64,000 nt of DNA from Nocardia nova NBRC 15556 (GTDB lineage: Bacteria > Actinomycetota > Actinomycetes > Mycobacteriales > Mycobacteriaceae), in NCBI RefSeq assembly GCF_001613005.1, contig NZ_BDBN01000010.1, positions 33,171 to 97,170 of the forward strand, given 5' to 3'. The position numbers and the translations under genes were made by a program. Position 1 is the stretch's first letter, and each line of letters begins with the position of its first letter. The notes under the pieces are model-generated. The model made no database searches, was not told the DNA's origin, and worked only from the letters and a program-made list of their open reading frames with translations. Of the stretch, positions 21,309 to 31,983 are shown one piece after another.

Positions 21309-22019
21309 ATGGCTGAATCGACGGTACGGATCGGGCTGGTGCTGCCCGATGTGATGGGGACCTACGGTGACGGCGGCAACGCGCTGGTCTTGCGGCAGCG
21401 GCTGCGCATGCGCGGCATCGATGCGGAGATCGTGGAGATCACGCTGAACGACCCGGTGCCGGAGACGCTGGACATCTACACCCTCGGCGGCGCGGAGGAC
21501 TCCGCGCAGCGGTTGGCGACCCGGCATCTGCAGCGCTATCCCGGCCTGCAGCGCGCGGCCGCGAAAGGTGTTCCGGTACTTGCCATCTGCGCCGCGATCC
21601 AGGTGCTGGGCAACTGGTACGAAACCTCCGCGGGCGAGCGCGTGGACGGTGTCGGCCTGTTCGACGTGACCACCGCTCCGCAGCGGGTCCGGTCCATCGG
21701 CGAGGTCGCCACCACACCGTTGCTCGCCGGCCTGACCCAGCCGCTCACCGGATTCGAAAATCACCGGGGCGGAACGTCTCTCGGCGCGGACGCGACCGGA
21801 CTGGGCCGGGTCACCAAGGGCGTCGGCAACGGTGTGGGCGACGGCCTCGAGGGAGTGGTGCAGGGCTCGGTGATCGGCACCTACATGCACGGCCCGGCAC
21901 TTGCCCGCAACCCTGAACTGGCCGACCACCTGCTCACGCGGGCCCTCGGCGGTCGCGAACTGGAACCGCTCGACCTGCCCGAGGTCGACCGGCTGCGTCG
22001 CGAACGTCTGCGCGCCTGA
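21309..22019 (+). CDS. gatD: Lipid II isoglutaminyl synthase, glutamine amidotransferase subunit GatD
   Basis: 236-aa class-I-like (CobB/CobQ-type) glutaminase. Catalytic Cys94 lies in LAICAAIQVLG and the catalytic His in TYMHGP near residue 194. It hydrolyses glutamine and channels ammonia to MurT. ATG 21309 has a GAGGAG ribosome site. Together with murT it forms a compact pair; there is no other gene in this operon. Confidence 0.93.
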   Translation: MAESTVRIGLVLPDVMGTYGDGGNALVLRQRLRMRGIDAEIVEITLNDPVPETLDIYTLGGAEDSAQRLATRHLQRYPGLQRAAAKGVPVLAICAAIQVLGNWYETSAGERVDGVGLFDVTTAPQRVRSIGEVATTPLLAGLTQPLTGFENHRGGTSLGADATGLGRVTKGVGNGVGDGLEGVVQGSVIGTYMHGPALARNPELADHLLTRALGGRELEPLDLPEVDRLRRERLRA

Positions 22020-22145
22020 GACCCTCTACTACGTGATATAGCGATCGCGCATGTAACAGCGCGGTCGTCGGCGCCGATCCTGTTGAGAGATAGGAAGTTC
22101 GGCGGTAATCTCGCGCGCGGCCATGCGTGATGAGGGAGGTGGCCG

Positions 22146-23762
22146 GTGCGGAGACGTGCCTTTTTACAGGCGGCCGGTGCTGCGGTTTTGCTGGGTGCCA
22201 CGGGCGCGTTGCGCGAGACCGGAACAGCCACCGCCGATCCGGCGTGGAACGGGATGTTCCGCAACTGGGTTTCCGAGATCTTCGTCCCGCAGCCGGATCC
22301 TCCGGCGCATACCGAAGCCATCGTGATCGGATCCGGATTCGGCGCCGCGGTCGCGGCGTTGCGGCTGGCCGAGGCGGGTATCGCCAACACCGTGCTGGAG
22401 CGCGGGTCGCGCTGGCCGAATGATCCGTGGCGGGAGATCTTCACCGGTGACGATCTGCCCGACGGCCGCGGCTTCTGGCATCGCACCAGCTTCACCGGCG
22501 TCACCAAGGTCGCCATGCGTTTCGCCGATTTCGGCGGCGTCCTGGATATCACCGAATTCGACGGCATCGATGTGTGGCGCGCGGCAGCCGTGGGCGGCGG
22601 GTCGGTGGTCTTCTCCGGGTGCATGATCGCCCCGCAGCGTCGGCATTTCGACGAGATCTTCGGTGGCACAGTCGATTACACCGAGTTGGAGCGCACCTAC
22701 TATCCGCGTGTGCGGCAGATGCTCAACCTGTCGGTCATGCCCGCCGACATCTACAATTCTTCCCCGTTCACCCATTCCCGAATGTGGGACGAGCAGGTGC
22801 GCGCGGCCGGATACGAGCCGCAGCCCAACGAGTCCATCTTCAAATGGGATACGGTTCGTGCCGAACTGGCCGGTGCCACGCGCGCCTCGGCCACCGCGGC
22901 CCGCAGCAATCTCGGTAATTCGAACGGCGCGAAATTCGACCTCAACCAGAACTACCTGAAGTACGCGCATGCCACCGGCCGCTCGTCGGTGTTCGCGGGG
23001 CATCGGGTGGACAGCATCGGCCGCGACGGTGACCGCTACGTCCTGCAGGTCACCAAGCTCGACCCGACCGGCACGGTGCTGGGCACCCGGACGCTCACCT
23101 GCGACAAGCTGTTCCTCGGCGCCGGGTCCATCGGCACCACCGAGCTGCTGGTCCGCGCCCGCGCCACCGGCGCCCTGCCCAACCTCGACGAACATGTCGG
23201 CGACGGCTGGGGCACCAACGGCGACGTCGCGCTGGCCCGCGGTGAGAGCCGGCTCTCGGGCCTGGGCCAGGGCGTGCCGAGTGCCAGCCGGATCTTCGAC
23301 GAATCCGGTATGCCGCTGACACTGGAAAGCTGGTACATCCCCGGAATTCCGCTGGAGACCGGCGCATTGGCCTCGCTCGGGTTGGTGATCGATCCGACCC
23401 GTGCTCGCATCACCTACGACGCCGCGCGCAACGCCGCCGCACTGAGCTGGCCGCGTGCGGCCCAGGACCGGATCGTGGCCGCCTGCCGCGCGGTCGACCA
23501 GCGCATCGCCGAACGGTCGGGGGCTCTGTTCGACTACCAGGCGCTCGGCTACGACGCCAATGCCCCGTTCACCGCACATCCCCTCGGCGGTGCGGTGCTG
23601 GGCCTGGCCACCGACAACTACGGCCGGGTCAACGGCTATCCCGGGCTGTACGTAGTCGACGGTGCGGCGATTCCGGGCAGCACCGGCGCGGCCAATCCGT
23701 CGCTGACCATCACCGCACTGGCCGAACGCAACGTCGAGGCGATCATCCGCGCCGGGCACTGA
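22146..23762 (+). CDS. choA: Cholesterol oxidase-like GMC oxidoreductase, exported
   Basis: 538-aa flavoenzyme. The N terminus (RRRAFLQAAGAAVLLGATGAL) is a Tat-type export signal. The FAD motif AIVIGSGFGAAVAALRLAEAG starts near residue 58, AAVGGGSVVFSG follows, and the catalytic region has HPLGG near 478 and GAANPSLTITALAERN with the conserved Asn near 517. This pattern matches Streptomyces/Brevibacterium ChoA, which oxidises cholesterol and isomerises it to cholest-4-en-3-one. GTG 22146 follows GGGAGG. No KstR-like box is seen upstream. Another 3-beta-hydroxysterol substrate is possible. Confidence 0.85.
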   Translation: MRRRAFLQAAGAAVLLGATGALRETGTATADPAWNGMFRNWVSEIFVPQPDPPAHTEAIVIGSGFGAAVAALRLAEAGIANTVLERGSRWPNDPWREIFTGDDLPDGRGFWHRTSFTGVTKVAMRFADFGGVLDITEFDGIDVWRAAAVGGGSVVFSGCMIAPQRRHFDEIFGGTVDYTELERTYYPRVRQMLNLSVMPADIYNSSPFTHSRMWDEQVRAAGYEPQPNESIFKWDTVRAELAGATRASATAARSNLGNSNGAKFDLNQNYLKYAHATGRSSVFAGHRVDSIGRDGDRYVLQVTKLDPTGTVLGTRTLTCDKLFLGAGSIGTTELLVRARATGALPNLDEHVGDGWGTNGDVALARGESRLSGLGQGVPSASRIFDESGMPLTLESWYIPGIPLETGALASLGLVIDPTRARITYDAARNAAALSWPRAAQDRIVAACRAVDQRIAERSGALFDYQALGYDANAPFTAHPLGGAVLGLATDNYGRVNGYPGLYVVDGAAIPGSTGAANPSLTITALAERNVEAIIRAGH

Positions 23763-23852
23763 TTCGCGCCGCACGGGCACTCGTGGCGGCTTCCCGGCGC
23801 CGTCGGGGCCGCTACTCTCGGCGGGTACCCGTTCGATGTGGAAGGGACCGTT

Positions 23853-24665
23853 GTGGCGCAGTACCCGGCTGGACCGTTGCCCGAGCAGTATCCGCGCAAG
23901 CCGCCGGCGCTGTGGACCGATCTGCTGATGCTGGCTCTCGCCGTGGTCTCGGTGGGTCTGGTCACCTGGATCACCTTCTTCACCGTGCCGCAGCACACAT
24001 ATCACGTGATCGTGGTGGTCGACTCGTCGATCTGTGCGGTGTTCGCCCTCGAATTCCTGTGGCGCTGGCGGCGGGCGGACTGGTCGTGGACCTACCCGTT
24101 CGTCTACTGGTACGAGGTCCTGGGCATGATCCCGGTGACCAGCCCGTTCTTCCGGGGATTCCGATTGCTGCGCATCGTCGTGATCCTGGTCCGGCTGGCG
24201 CGCGTCGCCGACCGGGCCTTCGGTGACCGGGTCACCGCCGCGGTCGTGAACCGCTCGATCGCCGTGATCGTCGACGCGGTCCGGCGCCCGGTCACCATGG
24301 CCGTGCTGGAGGAGGTGGCCGATGTGCTGCGCCGCGGCCGGTACACCCGCAATATCGCCGCCGCGCTGGAGGAGAACCGCGACGAACTCGACGCCATGAT
24401 CCTGGAACTGATCAAGAACGATCCGGCGGTCGGGCGGGTGCGCTACCTGCCCTTCCACGAGGAGATCATCCGCGGCATCGCCGACGCCAGCTTCCGGATC
24501 GTCTTCCAGGTGCTGGCCGACCCGCGCACCGACGAACTGGTCGGAGATGTGCTGCGCGAGAACATCAATCAGATGCGGGACGCGGTGCGCGACGGCGGGC
24601 ACGTGCCGGAAACTGTGGATCACAAACCGCAGCAGCGTGTTTCGCCGAATCTCGGATCGCGGTAG
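23853..24665 (+). CDS. Voltage-sensor-like (S1-S4) membrane protein
   Basis: 270-aa protein annotated in many genomes as ion transporter. Four hydrophobic segments lie in the first 120 residues. The last is an S4-like helix with a positive residue every third or fourth position (RGFRLLRIVVILVRLARVADRAF). No S5-pore-S6 segment or selectivity filter follows; instead there is a long soluble helical tail. It therefore looks like a stand-alone voltage-sensing domain, perhaps a voltage-gated proton or other channel or a sensor. GTG 23853 is preceded by GGAAGGG. Confidence 0.7.
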   Translation: MAQYPAGPLPEQYPRKPPALWTDLLMLALAVVSVGLVTWITFFTVPQHTYHVIVVVDSSICAVFALEFLWRWRRADWSWTYPFVYWYEVLGMIPVTSPFFRGFRLLRIVVILVRLARVADRAFGDRVTAAVVNRSIAVIVDAVRRPVTMAVLEEVADVLRRGRYTRNIAAALEENRDELDAMILELIKNDPAVGRVRYLPFHEEIIRGIADASFRIVFQVLADPRTDELVGDVLRENINQMRDAVRDGGHVPETVDHKPQQRVSPNLGSR

Positions 24666-24677
24666 TCGGCACCCGGT

Positions 24678-25883
24678 TCAGTGGGCGTGCCGGACCGCGT
24701 CGCGCGGTTGCGCGTAACGCACTGTCTCCCAGACGATCAGCACCGTCAGCACCGCGCACAGCAGTCCGAGTGCGGCCATCGCCGGCAGCTGCCCGGCCAG
24801 CGGCACCAGCGCGATCAGCACGGCCGCGGTGACCAGGCGCGGCCACAGCACCACCCGGGTCGCGTAGTGCCGGAAACCCACCAGCGCCAGCAGGTACAGC
24901 ACCACGCCGCCGTAGAGCGCGAACAGTGGAATGCCCTGCAGCCGATCGTGCAGCGTATGCCCGGCCGCCCCACCGAGATAGTTGAGCGTCTTCTTCAATC
25001 CGAGCGACATGGCGACGATGCCGGCCACCATCGGGAAATGCCAGAAGGTGTAGCAATTGCGCGCGATCTGGATCCGGCGCGAGCCCGAGGCCTCGGTCAT
25101 CGCGCGTTCCACGACGGTCGCCGCGACGTCGAAGTAGGCCCACCACAGCAGGCCCGAAACAGCCAGTGCCAGCAGCGATCCCGCGGTGATCGGCCACGAG
25201 ATCGGCAGTCCGGCCACGCCGACGCCGATGGAGACGATCGATTCGCCCAGCGCGACGATCACGATCAGGCCGTGCCGCTCGGCGAAGTGCGAGGCCGAAT
25301 TCACGCGCCAGTCGTTGCCGGCGAAGAAGGTCCAGACCATATCGCCGGCGATGGCCGCGATCCACAGCACGATCTGCACGGTGCCGTGTTCGACGGCCGC
25401 CACGATCAGCAGCGCGGTGCCGATGGTGATCGAGCCGCCGGCCCAGCGGCCCACCTGCCCGCGCAACTGCCGGTCCTCGGTACTGGCCAGCCAGAACATC
25501 GCCAGATGGACCAGCCGGATCACGAGGTAACCGATGGCGAACACGAGCGGTCCGTACCAGCCGCCCGGCATGTCGTGGAACGCCTCGGGAATCACCTCGG
25601 CCACGATGAGTCCCGCGCCCATGGCCGCGAACATCGCCACCCGGGCCACCCCCTCGTCGGCCTTCACCACATTGCCCAGCCAGGCATAGGCGATCCACAC
25701 CCACCACATCACCGCCAACACCAGCGCGGCCCGCAGCATGTTGAGGGCGGTGACGTCGTGCGCGGCCAGATCGGTCACCTGAGTGAAGGCGAAGACCAGG
25801 ACGAGGTCGAAGAAGAGTTCCAGCTGGGTTACCGAGGCGTCCTCGGTGACCGCTTGAATGCGTGTGCGTCTGACACCGGTCAT
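24678..25883 (-). CDS. ltrA: Low temperature requirement protein A (LtrA) family membrane protein
   Basis: 401-aa polytopic membrane protein with at least ten hydrophobic segments. The LtrA family signature is present: VTQLELFFDLVLVFAFTQVTDL near the N terminus, HFAERHGLIVIVALGESIVSIGVG in the middle, and ARNCYTFWHFPMVAGIVAMSLGLKK later. The biochemical role of LtrA proteins is not established. ATG 25883 chosen over a weak GTG two codons upstream. It ends 12 bp from the convergent ion-transporter-like gene. Confidence 0.85.
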   Translation of the reverse strand: MTGVRRTRIQAVTEDASVTQLELFFDLVLVFAFTQVTDLAAHDVTALNMLRAALVLAVMWWVWIAYAWLGNVVKADEGVARVAMFAAMGAGLIVAEVIPEAFHDMPGGWYGPLVFAIGYLVIRLVHLAMFWLASTEDRQLRGQVGRWAGGSITIGTALLIVAAVEHGTVQIVLWIAAIAGDMVWTFFAGNDWRVNSASHFAERHGLIVIVALGESIVSIGVGVAGLPISWPITAGSLLALAVSGLLWWAYFDVAATVVERAMTEASGSRRIQIARNCYTFWHFPMVAGIVAMSLGLKKTLNYLGGAAGHTLHDRLQGIPLFALYGGVVLYLLALVGFRHYATRVVLWPRLVTAAVLIALVPLAGQLPAMAALGLLCAVLTVLIVWETVRYAQPRDAVRHAH

Positions 25884-25937
25884 TCGCACATCGTGGCAGG
25901 AAGCCGACGTCAGCGCCCGCGACGGCGAACCTCTCGG

Positions 25938-26396
25938 TCAGCCGACCTCGTAGTTCTCGCCGAAGGGAAATTTCTCGATGTACTCGATGAGGTTGTGCAC
26001 GGCCTCGTCGTTGGCCCGCGAGAGCGTGCGCTTGAGTAGCAGACCGGGGACGGGGATGGGCAGATGGATCTCGGAGTGGTACCAGACCTCGGTGCCCTCG
26101 TCGGTCTCCTCGATGTCGAACCAGCCCTTGCCACCGCCACCGGCGGCGCTCTCCACCACTTCCCAGGAGATGCGTTCCGGGGTGCAGGTGTATTCGAGGA
26201 CCTGACGGTCGGAGTTGTTGAGGGTCGTCACCGTGGCGTAGACGCGGCGGGGACGGTCGAACTCGTCGCGGGTCGCGACGCGCACGTCACGGTGCGCAGG
26301 CGACCATTCGGGGATCCGCTCGACGGCCAGCAATGCTTCCTGAACCTGATCGGGTTCGACATCGATGATGAATCGGTGATCGGTCTTCGTGCGCAT
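25938..26396 (-). CDS. SRPBCC family protein
   Basis: 152-aa START-like domain protein (pattern MRTKTDHRFIIDVEPDQVQEALLAVERIPEW at the N terminus, C-terminal helix NDEAVHNLIEYIEKFPFGE). Probably binds a hydrophobic ligand. ATG 26396 has GGAGGGC five bases upstream. Monocistronic; nothing suggests a substrate. Confidence 0.75.
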   Translation of the reverse strand: MRTKTDHRFIIDVEPDQVQEALLAVERIPEWSPAHRDVRVATRDEFDRPRRVYATVTTLNNSDRQVLEYTCTPERISWEVVESAAGGGGKGWFDIEETDEGTEVWYHSEIHLPIPVPGLLLKRTLSRANDEAVHNLIEYIEKFPFGENYEVG

Positions 26397-26669
26397 GTCT
26401 TGCCCTCCACTGCTTCGGCCGATTGTCTCCGCCGTCACACGCGGTCGTCAACCGTGTGGTCTGTTCCCGGAGTTACAGAGACCGACCAGTCTGATTCGGT
26501 TCGGTCGGGCGTGCCGGGTTTGCGGTCGCGCTGCCGGGGCCCGTCGGCAGCGTGCTCGACGTCGGGGTGTGCCGCCGATGGCCGGACGATTGCCGGGCAC
26601 ATGGTCACTTGCCCGAAAAGGGACTGCCCCCGGGTGGGAAAGGGGGCTTGACGATCCTCGTCCGCACAG

Positions 26670-26855
26670 CTACCGGTGGTGAAGGACCTCCCAGTCCGGC
26701 CCGGGAAAGACCAGACTTTCGTGCCCGTCCTCGAACCGGACGACGTAGGGCGGGGCGCCGTCGATGCCGCGCGCCTCGATGATTTCGCCGGTGCGTTCGG
26801 GCATTCCCACAGCATTGCTGTGGACGAGAATGTGATCACCTACATGCGCCTGCAT
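26670..26855 (-). CDS. DUF1918 domain protein
   Basis: 61-aa protein of the DUF1918 family: starts MQAHVGDHILVHSN, then RTGEIIEARGIDGAPPYVVRFEDGHESLVFPGPD. SH3-like small barrel; function unknown. ATG 26855 gives the family's usual start and follows GGCGGTC; ATG 26864 (three residues more) is also possible. Common in actinobacteria as a single small gene. Confidence 0.75.
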   Translation of the reverse strand: MQAHVGDHILVHSNAVGMPERTGEIIEARGIDGAPPYVVRFEDGHESLVFPGPDWEVLHHR

Positions 26856-26973
26856 GACCGCCATTATCGTTTGATGTGATACTGCTCACAAGTCAATGTC
26901 TTAGTTCCCAGCCGCCCGAATCGCTAATCCTTGCGATCCATCCGAATCGGCGCGCGGCAACTTTCTAATCCGC

Positions 26974-27024
26974 TTGACACCACTCTAGCTGTAGTACTAT
27001 GTTTCAACCACTACAGTTAGAGTG
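26974..27024 (+). promoter_or_regulatory. Promoter with long inverted-repeat operator before the RibD-like gene
   Basis: TTGACA at 26974-26979 with TACTAT (26995-27000) or TATGTT (26998-27003) as -10. An inverted repeat overlaps it: arms cactctagctgtagt (26981-26995) and actacagttagagtg (27010-27024), 14 of 15 bases complementary, 14-nt spacer. This is a textbook repressor site on a promoter; the repressor is not encoded next to it. Confidence 0.7.
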
Positions 27025-27046
27025 CAACAAACAAGGCGGTATCGGT

Positions 27047-27622
27047 ATGCGAAAGCTCCTCTACTTCGTCGGCGTCTCGCTCGACGGCTACATCGCCGGG
27101 CCGGGTGGGGAGTACGACTTCTATCCCGTGGCCGAGGACATGGCGGAATTCGTCAATGGGCGCTATCCGGAGTCGGTTCCCGCGCACATTCGCCCGCACT
27201 TCGGAATGGCCGTGGACGAACCCAACAAGGAATGGGACACGATCCTCATGGGGCGCGGCACCTACGAACCCGCGCTGTCGGCCGGCATCGCCAGCCCCTA
27301 TCCCCATCTGAAGCAGTACGTCGTCTCGGCCACGCTCGATCGCGTCGACGATCCGGAGGTCGAGCTGGTTCCGAGCGATCCGGTAGCCCTGGTGCGTCGC
27401 CTGAAGCAGCAGGACGGCAAGGACATCTGGCTGTGCGGCGGGGGACAACTGGCCGGCGCGCTCGTCGACGAGATCGACGAGTTGATCATCAAGAGTTATC
27501 CGGTGGTCGCGGGCGCCGGCATCAGCGCGTTCACCGGCAACTTCCGGCCGACCGCGTTCACGCCGGTGCAACGCCGCGAATTCGGCAACGGCGCGCAGAT
27601 CACCTGGTTCGAGCGCGGCTGA
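27047..27622 (+). CDS. Dihydrofolate reductase / RibD C-terminal-like protein
   Basis: 191-aa protein with the RibD_C/DHFR-like fold: MRKLLYFVGVSLDGYIAGPGG at the N terminus, TILMGRGTYEPAL in the middle, and DIWLCGGGQLAGALVDEIDELIIKSYPVVAGAG at the end. Probably an NADPH-dependent reductase; the substrate is not known and it is not the housekeeping DHFR. ATG 27047 is preceded by AAGGCGG. Expression should be controlled by the inverted-repeat operator at 26981-27024. Confidence 0.8.
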   Translation: MRKLLYFVGVSLDGYIAGPGGEYDFYPVAEDMAEFVNGRYPESVPAHIRPHFGMAVDEPNKEWDTILMGRGTYEPALSAGIASPYPHLKQYVVSATLDRVDDPEVELVPSDPVALVRRLKQQDGKDIWLCGGGQLAGALVDEIDELIIKSYPVVAGAGISAFTGNFRPTAFTPVQRREFGNGAQITWFERG

Positions 27623-27648
27623 CGTGCCCCGCCGGTAGGCGGCCGCGA

Positions 27649-28065
27649 TCAACCGGCGTCGCGCAGGAAGGACAGGCGCACCCGGCGAATCGGGTTGTCG
27701 ACGTTGAGGTCCACGAAGGCGATCGACTGCCAGGTGCCCAGGGTCAGCTCGCCGCCCAGGACCGGCACGGTGGCGTAGGGGGCGATCAGCGCGGGCATGA
27801 CGTGCGAGCGGCCGTGCCCGCGCGAGCCGTGGGCGTGGCGCCAGCGATCATCGGCGGGCAGCAGGTCGCGCAGGGCGCGCAGCAGATCGTCGTCGCTGCC
27901 CGCGCCGAGCTCGATCAGGGCCACGCCGGCGGTGGCGTGCGGGACGAAGACGTGCAGCAATCCGTCGCCGCCGCCGGCCTCGCGCAGAAACGTGGCGCAC
28001 TGCGGCGTCAGGTCGTGCACGACCTCCCGATCGCCGGTGTGCAGCTCGATTTCGATGCTCTTCAT
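27649..28065 (-). CDS. YjbQ/UPF0047 family protein
   Basis: 138-aa protein of the YjbQ family, with VFVPHATAGVALIELG, the histidine-rich loop WRHAHGSRGHGRSHVMPALIAP, and GTWQSIAFVDLNVDNPIRRVRL at the end. In other bacteria YjbQ proteins have weak thiamine-phosphate synthase activity; the physiological role is unclear. ATG 28065 matches the family start. Convergent with the RibD-like gene. Confidence 0.85.
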   Translation of the reverse strand: MKSIEIELHTGDREVVHDLTPQCATFLREAGGGDGLLHVFVPHATAGVALIELGAGSDDDLLRALRDLLPADDRWRHAHGSRGHGRSHVMPALIAPYATVPVLGGELTLGTWQSIAFVDLNVDNPIRRVRLSFLRDAG

Positions 28066-28453
28066 AGGCCCATCGTGCGCTTTCGCCGCGGCGTGCATCG
28101 TCGACTCGCGCGAAGGGGTTCGCCGACCGGGTGCTAAACCGGTCGGTGTGATTACTCACACCGGTACGCCGGCTGTTGTGCCGGGACGGGGCGCCGGGCG
28201 CCGGCGGACCCGGAAAACCGCTGATGAACGGGGCTGTGCGCGCCGATTCCGATGCGCCGCACGGGCTCTGCCGCCGCGACCGCGCACCGTACCGCCGCTC
28301 CGGAACGGGATCGCCGCTGGTCGGCGTGGCGAATTCGGTGGGCCGGGCCGCCCGATCCCGGTGGCCGCTCGGAGGTAGCCCGCCACCGAGCGGACTCCGA
28401 TCGGTAGTCTTATTGGCTGTAACAGCAGCTAGTCGATCTTGGAGGACCCCACT
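28066..28453. other. Intergenic region upstream of ask
   Basis: 388 bp without a supported gene. It must contain the ask promoter (plus strand) and the yjbQ promoter (minus strand). A clear palindrome lies at 28144-28163 (arms cggtgtga and tcacaccg, 4-bp spacer), GntR- or TetR-operator-like. AT-richer sequence just before ask (tagtcttatt near 28406-28415) may hold a -10. Confidence 0.5.
28144..28163. promoter_or_regulatory. 20-bp palindrome between yjbQ and ask
   Basis: Arms cggtgtga and tcacaccg around ttac; perfect symmetry over 8+8 bases. It lies 79 bp from the yjbQ start and about 290 bp from ask, so control of yjbQ is more likely. Confidence 0.4.
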
Positions 28454-30757
<2,304 letters not shown>

Positions 30758-30770
30758 CACTGCATTTTCG

Positions 30771-30802
30771 AACGGGCCGTCCGATTGCGGGCGGCCCGTT
30801 TT
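30771..30802 (+). terminator. ask-asd terminator
   Basis: 13-bp stem (30771-30783 and 30788-30800, one G-U pair, loop attg) with a following T-run (ttttcc). It begins 14 bp after the asd stop. Confidence 0.9.
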
Positions 30803-30836
30803 CCTTGCGGGCGCTCAGCCGGTCGCGTTCGGAGGC

Positions 30837-31433
30837 TCAGCCGGCCGGTTCGCTGCGGGCCCGGAGTCCGTCGAAGACGACGGCGAAAGCGCGGGCTCGC
30901 TGCTCGCCGGTAGCAGTGTGCGTGCCCGCGAAGGCGCCCTTCAGCACCCGCATCAGATCGTCGAAGTCGATATCGTCGCGGATCGCGCCGCAATCCTGGG
31001 CGCGCCGCAGCAACCGGGCGATCGCGGCCTGGAATTCCTTTGTGGGGCCGGTGATTTCGATCGACTGGTGACCGCCCAGCGCATCTGCGAGATCGCGCTT
31101 GACCCCACCCTCGGCGACCATGTGGTCCAGCAGGTCGAAGAAGGCGGCCCCCGGATCGTCGGCGGCTTCGAGTCCGCGCGCGTAGTCGACCATTCGCTCG
31201 ATGTTGTCGACGATGGCGGCGTGGAACAGGGCTTCCTTGGTGGGGAAGTGGCGGTAGACGGTGCCGGGTCCCACTCCGGCGCGGCGCGCGATCTCGTCCA
31301 GCGGGACCGAAATACCTTCGGCGGCAAAGGCTTCCCTGGCAGCAGCGAGTACGCGCTCCCGGTTGCGGCGGGCGTCGGCGCGCAGGGCGCGGCGCGGTTC
31401 GGCCGCCGGGTCCACTAACTGTTTCTCCGCCAC
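30837..31433 (-). CDS. TetR family regulator
   Basis: 198-aa repressor. HTH near residues 25-70: RVLAAAREAFAAEGISVPLDEIARRAGVGPGTVYRHFPTKEALF. The C-terminal ligand domain resembles the TetR_C_37-type group (LADALGGHQSIEITGPTKEFQAAIARLLRRAQDCGAIRDDID). GTG 31433. Divergent from a SnoaL-like gene; the shared 95-bp region has a double repeat that probably is its operator. Confidence 0.85.
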   Translation of the reverse strand: MAEKQLVDPAAEPRRALRADARRNRERVLAAAREAFAAEGISVPLDEIARRAGVGPGTVYRHFPTKEALFHAAIVDNIERMVDYARGLEAADDPGAAFFDLLDHMVAEGGVKRDLADALGGHQSIEITGPTKEFQAAIARLLRRAQDCGAIRDDIDFDDLMRVLKGAFAGTHTATGEQRARAFAVVFDGLRARSEPAG

Positions 31434-31457
31434 AGCGCGAGTCTACCCGGTTATCCG

Positions 31458-31506
31458 TTGACAAACGGGGCGTGCGTTCCGGATTATAAACGGGGCGTAC
31501 GTTCCG
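31458..31506. promoter_or_regulatory. Divergent promoter with two direct 19-bp repeats
   Basis: TTGACA at 31458-31463 and GATTAT (31482-31487) as -10 at 18-bp spacing, plus strand. Repeats aaacggggcgtgcgttccg (31463-31481) and aaacggggcgtacgttccg (31488-31506) differ at one base, are 25 bp apart and flank the -10. They are the likely binding sites of the divergent TetR. Confidence 0.7.
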
Positions 31507-31528
31507 CTTCTAACCGAGGGAGTTTGTC

Positions 31529-31945
31529 ATGGTTTCCAGTTCGGTGCGCAGTGCCCGCCAGGTGGTCGAGGACCTGTTCGCGACGTTGCCGGCGCGTGAT
31601 GCCGACGCCTTCGTCGCGGCGCTCGCCCCCGATGCGGTATTCGAGATCCCGTTCCCGATTCCGGGGATGCCGGAGCGGCTCGAGGGGCGGGAGGCGATCC
31701 GCGAACACCTCGCGCAACGCTGGTCGGGCCGGTCGGGTGTCGAGGTGCACGGGGTCTATCCCACGGTCTACGAATCCAGCTCGGACGGAGTGCTTTTCGT
31801 GGAAAACGAGGTGGATATGACGCTGCCGGGCGCGCCGCGAGCGCGAGTTCGCACCTCGGTAAACGTGGTGCACGTGCGGGACGGGGAAGTGACCCTGTTC
31901 CGGGATTATATGGATACCGCGCGGATCGCGCGGATCGCCGGCTGA
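31529..31945 (+). CDS. SnoaL-like / NTF2-fold protein
   Basis: 138-aa cone-shaped alpha+beta domain: ARQVVEDLFATLPARDADAFVAALAPDAVFEIPFPIPGMPERLEGREAIREHL at the start and VNVVHVRDGEVTLFRDYMDTARIARI at the end. The family includes ketosteroid isomerases, polyketide cyclases and hydrolases; no catalytic set can be assigned with certainty. Controlled by the divergent TetR gene through the repeat pair at 31463-31506. Confidence 0.8.
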   Translation: MVSSSVRSARQVVEDLFATLPARDADAFVAALAPDAVFEIPFPIPGMPERLEGREAIREHLAQRWSGRSGVEVHGVYPTVYESSSDGVLFVENEVDMTLPGAPRARVRTSVNVVHVRDGEVTLFRDYMDTARIARIAG

Positions 31946-31983
31946 CCGCGGCCGGTCGCCTCTCATTCATCGATGCCGCTACG

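Noticed and set aside
18732..21929. 1065-codon minus-strand open frame opposite FAD oxidoreductase, PPOX, murT and gatD
   Set aside because: It spans four well-supported plus-strand genes, has no recognisable domain and is rich in His/Arg/Gln/Gly as expected for the antisense of high-GC genes.
23838..23852. Upstream GTG for the voltage-sensor-like gene
   Set aside because: It would place the good GGAAGGG ribosome site inside the coding frame; GTG 23853 fits better.
22164..24623. 819-codon minus-strand open frame opposite cholesterol oxidase and the ion-transporter-like gene
   Set aside because: Shadow frame; no domain, and both plus-strand genes have motifs and ribosome sites.
28439..28453. 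TTG start for ask
   Set aside because: The GGAGGA ribosome site lies within this extension; GTG 28454 is at normal distance.
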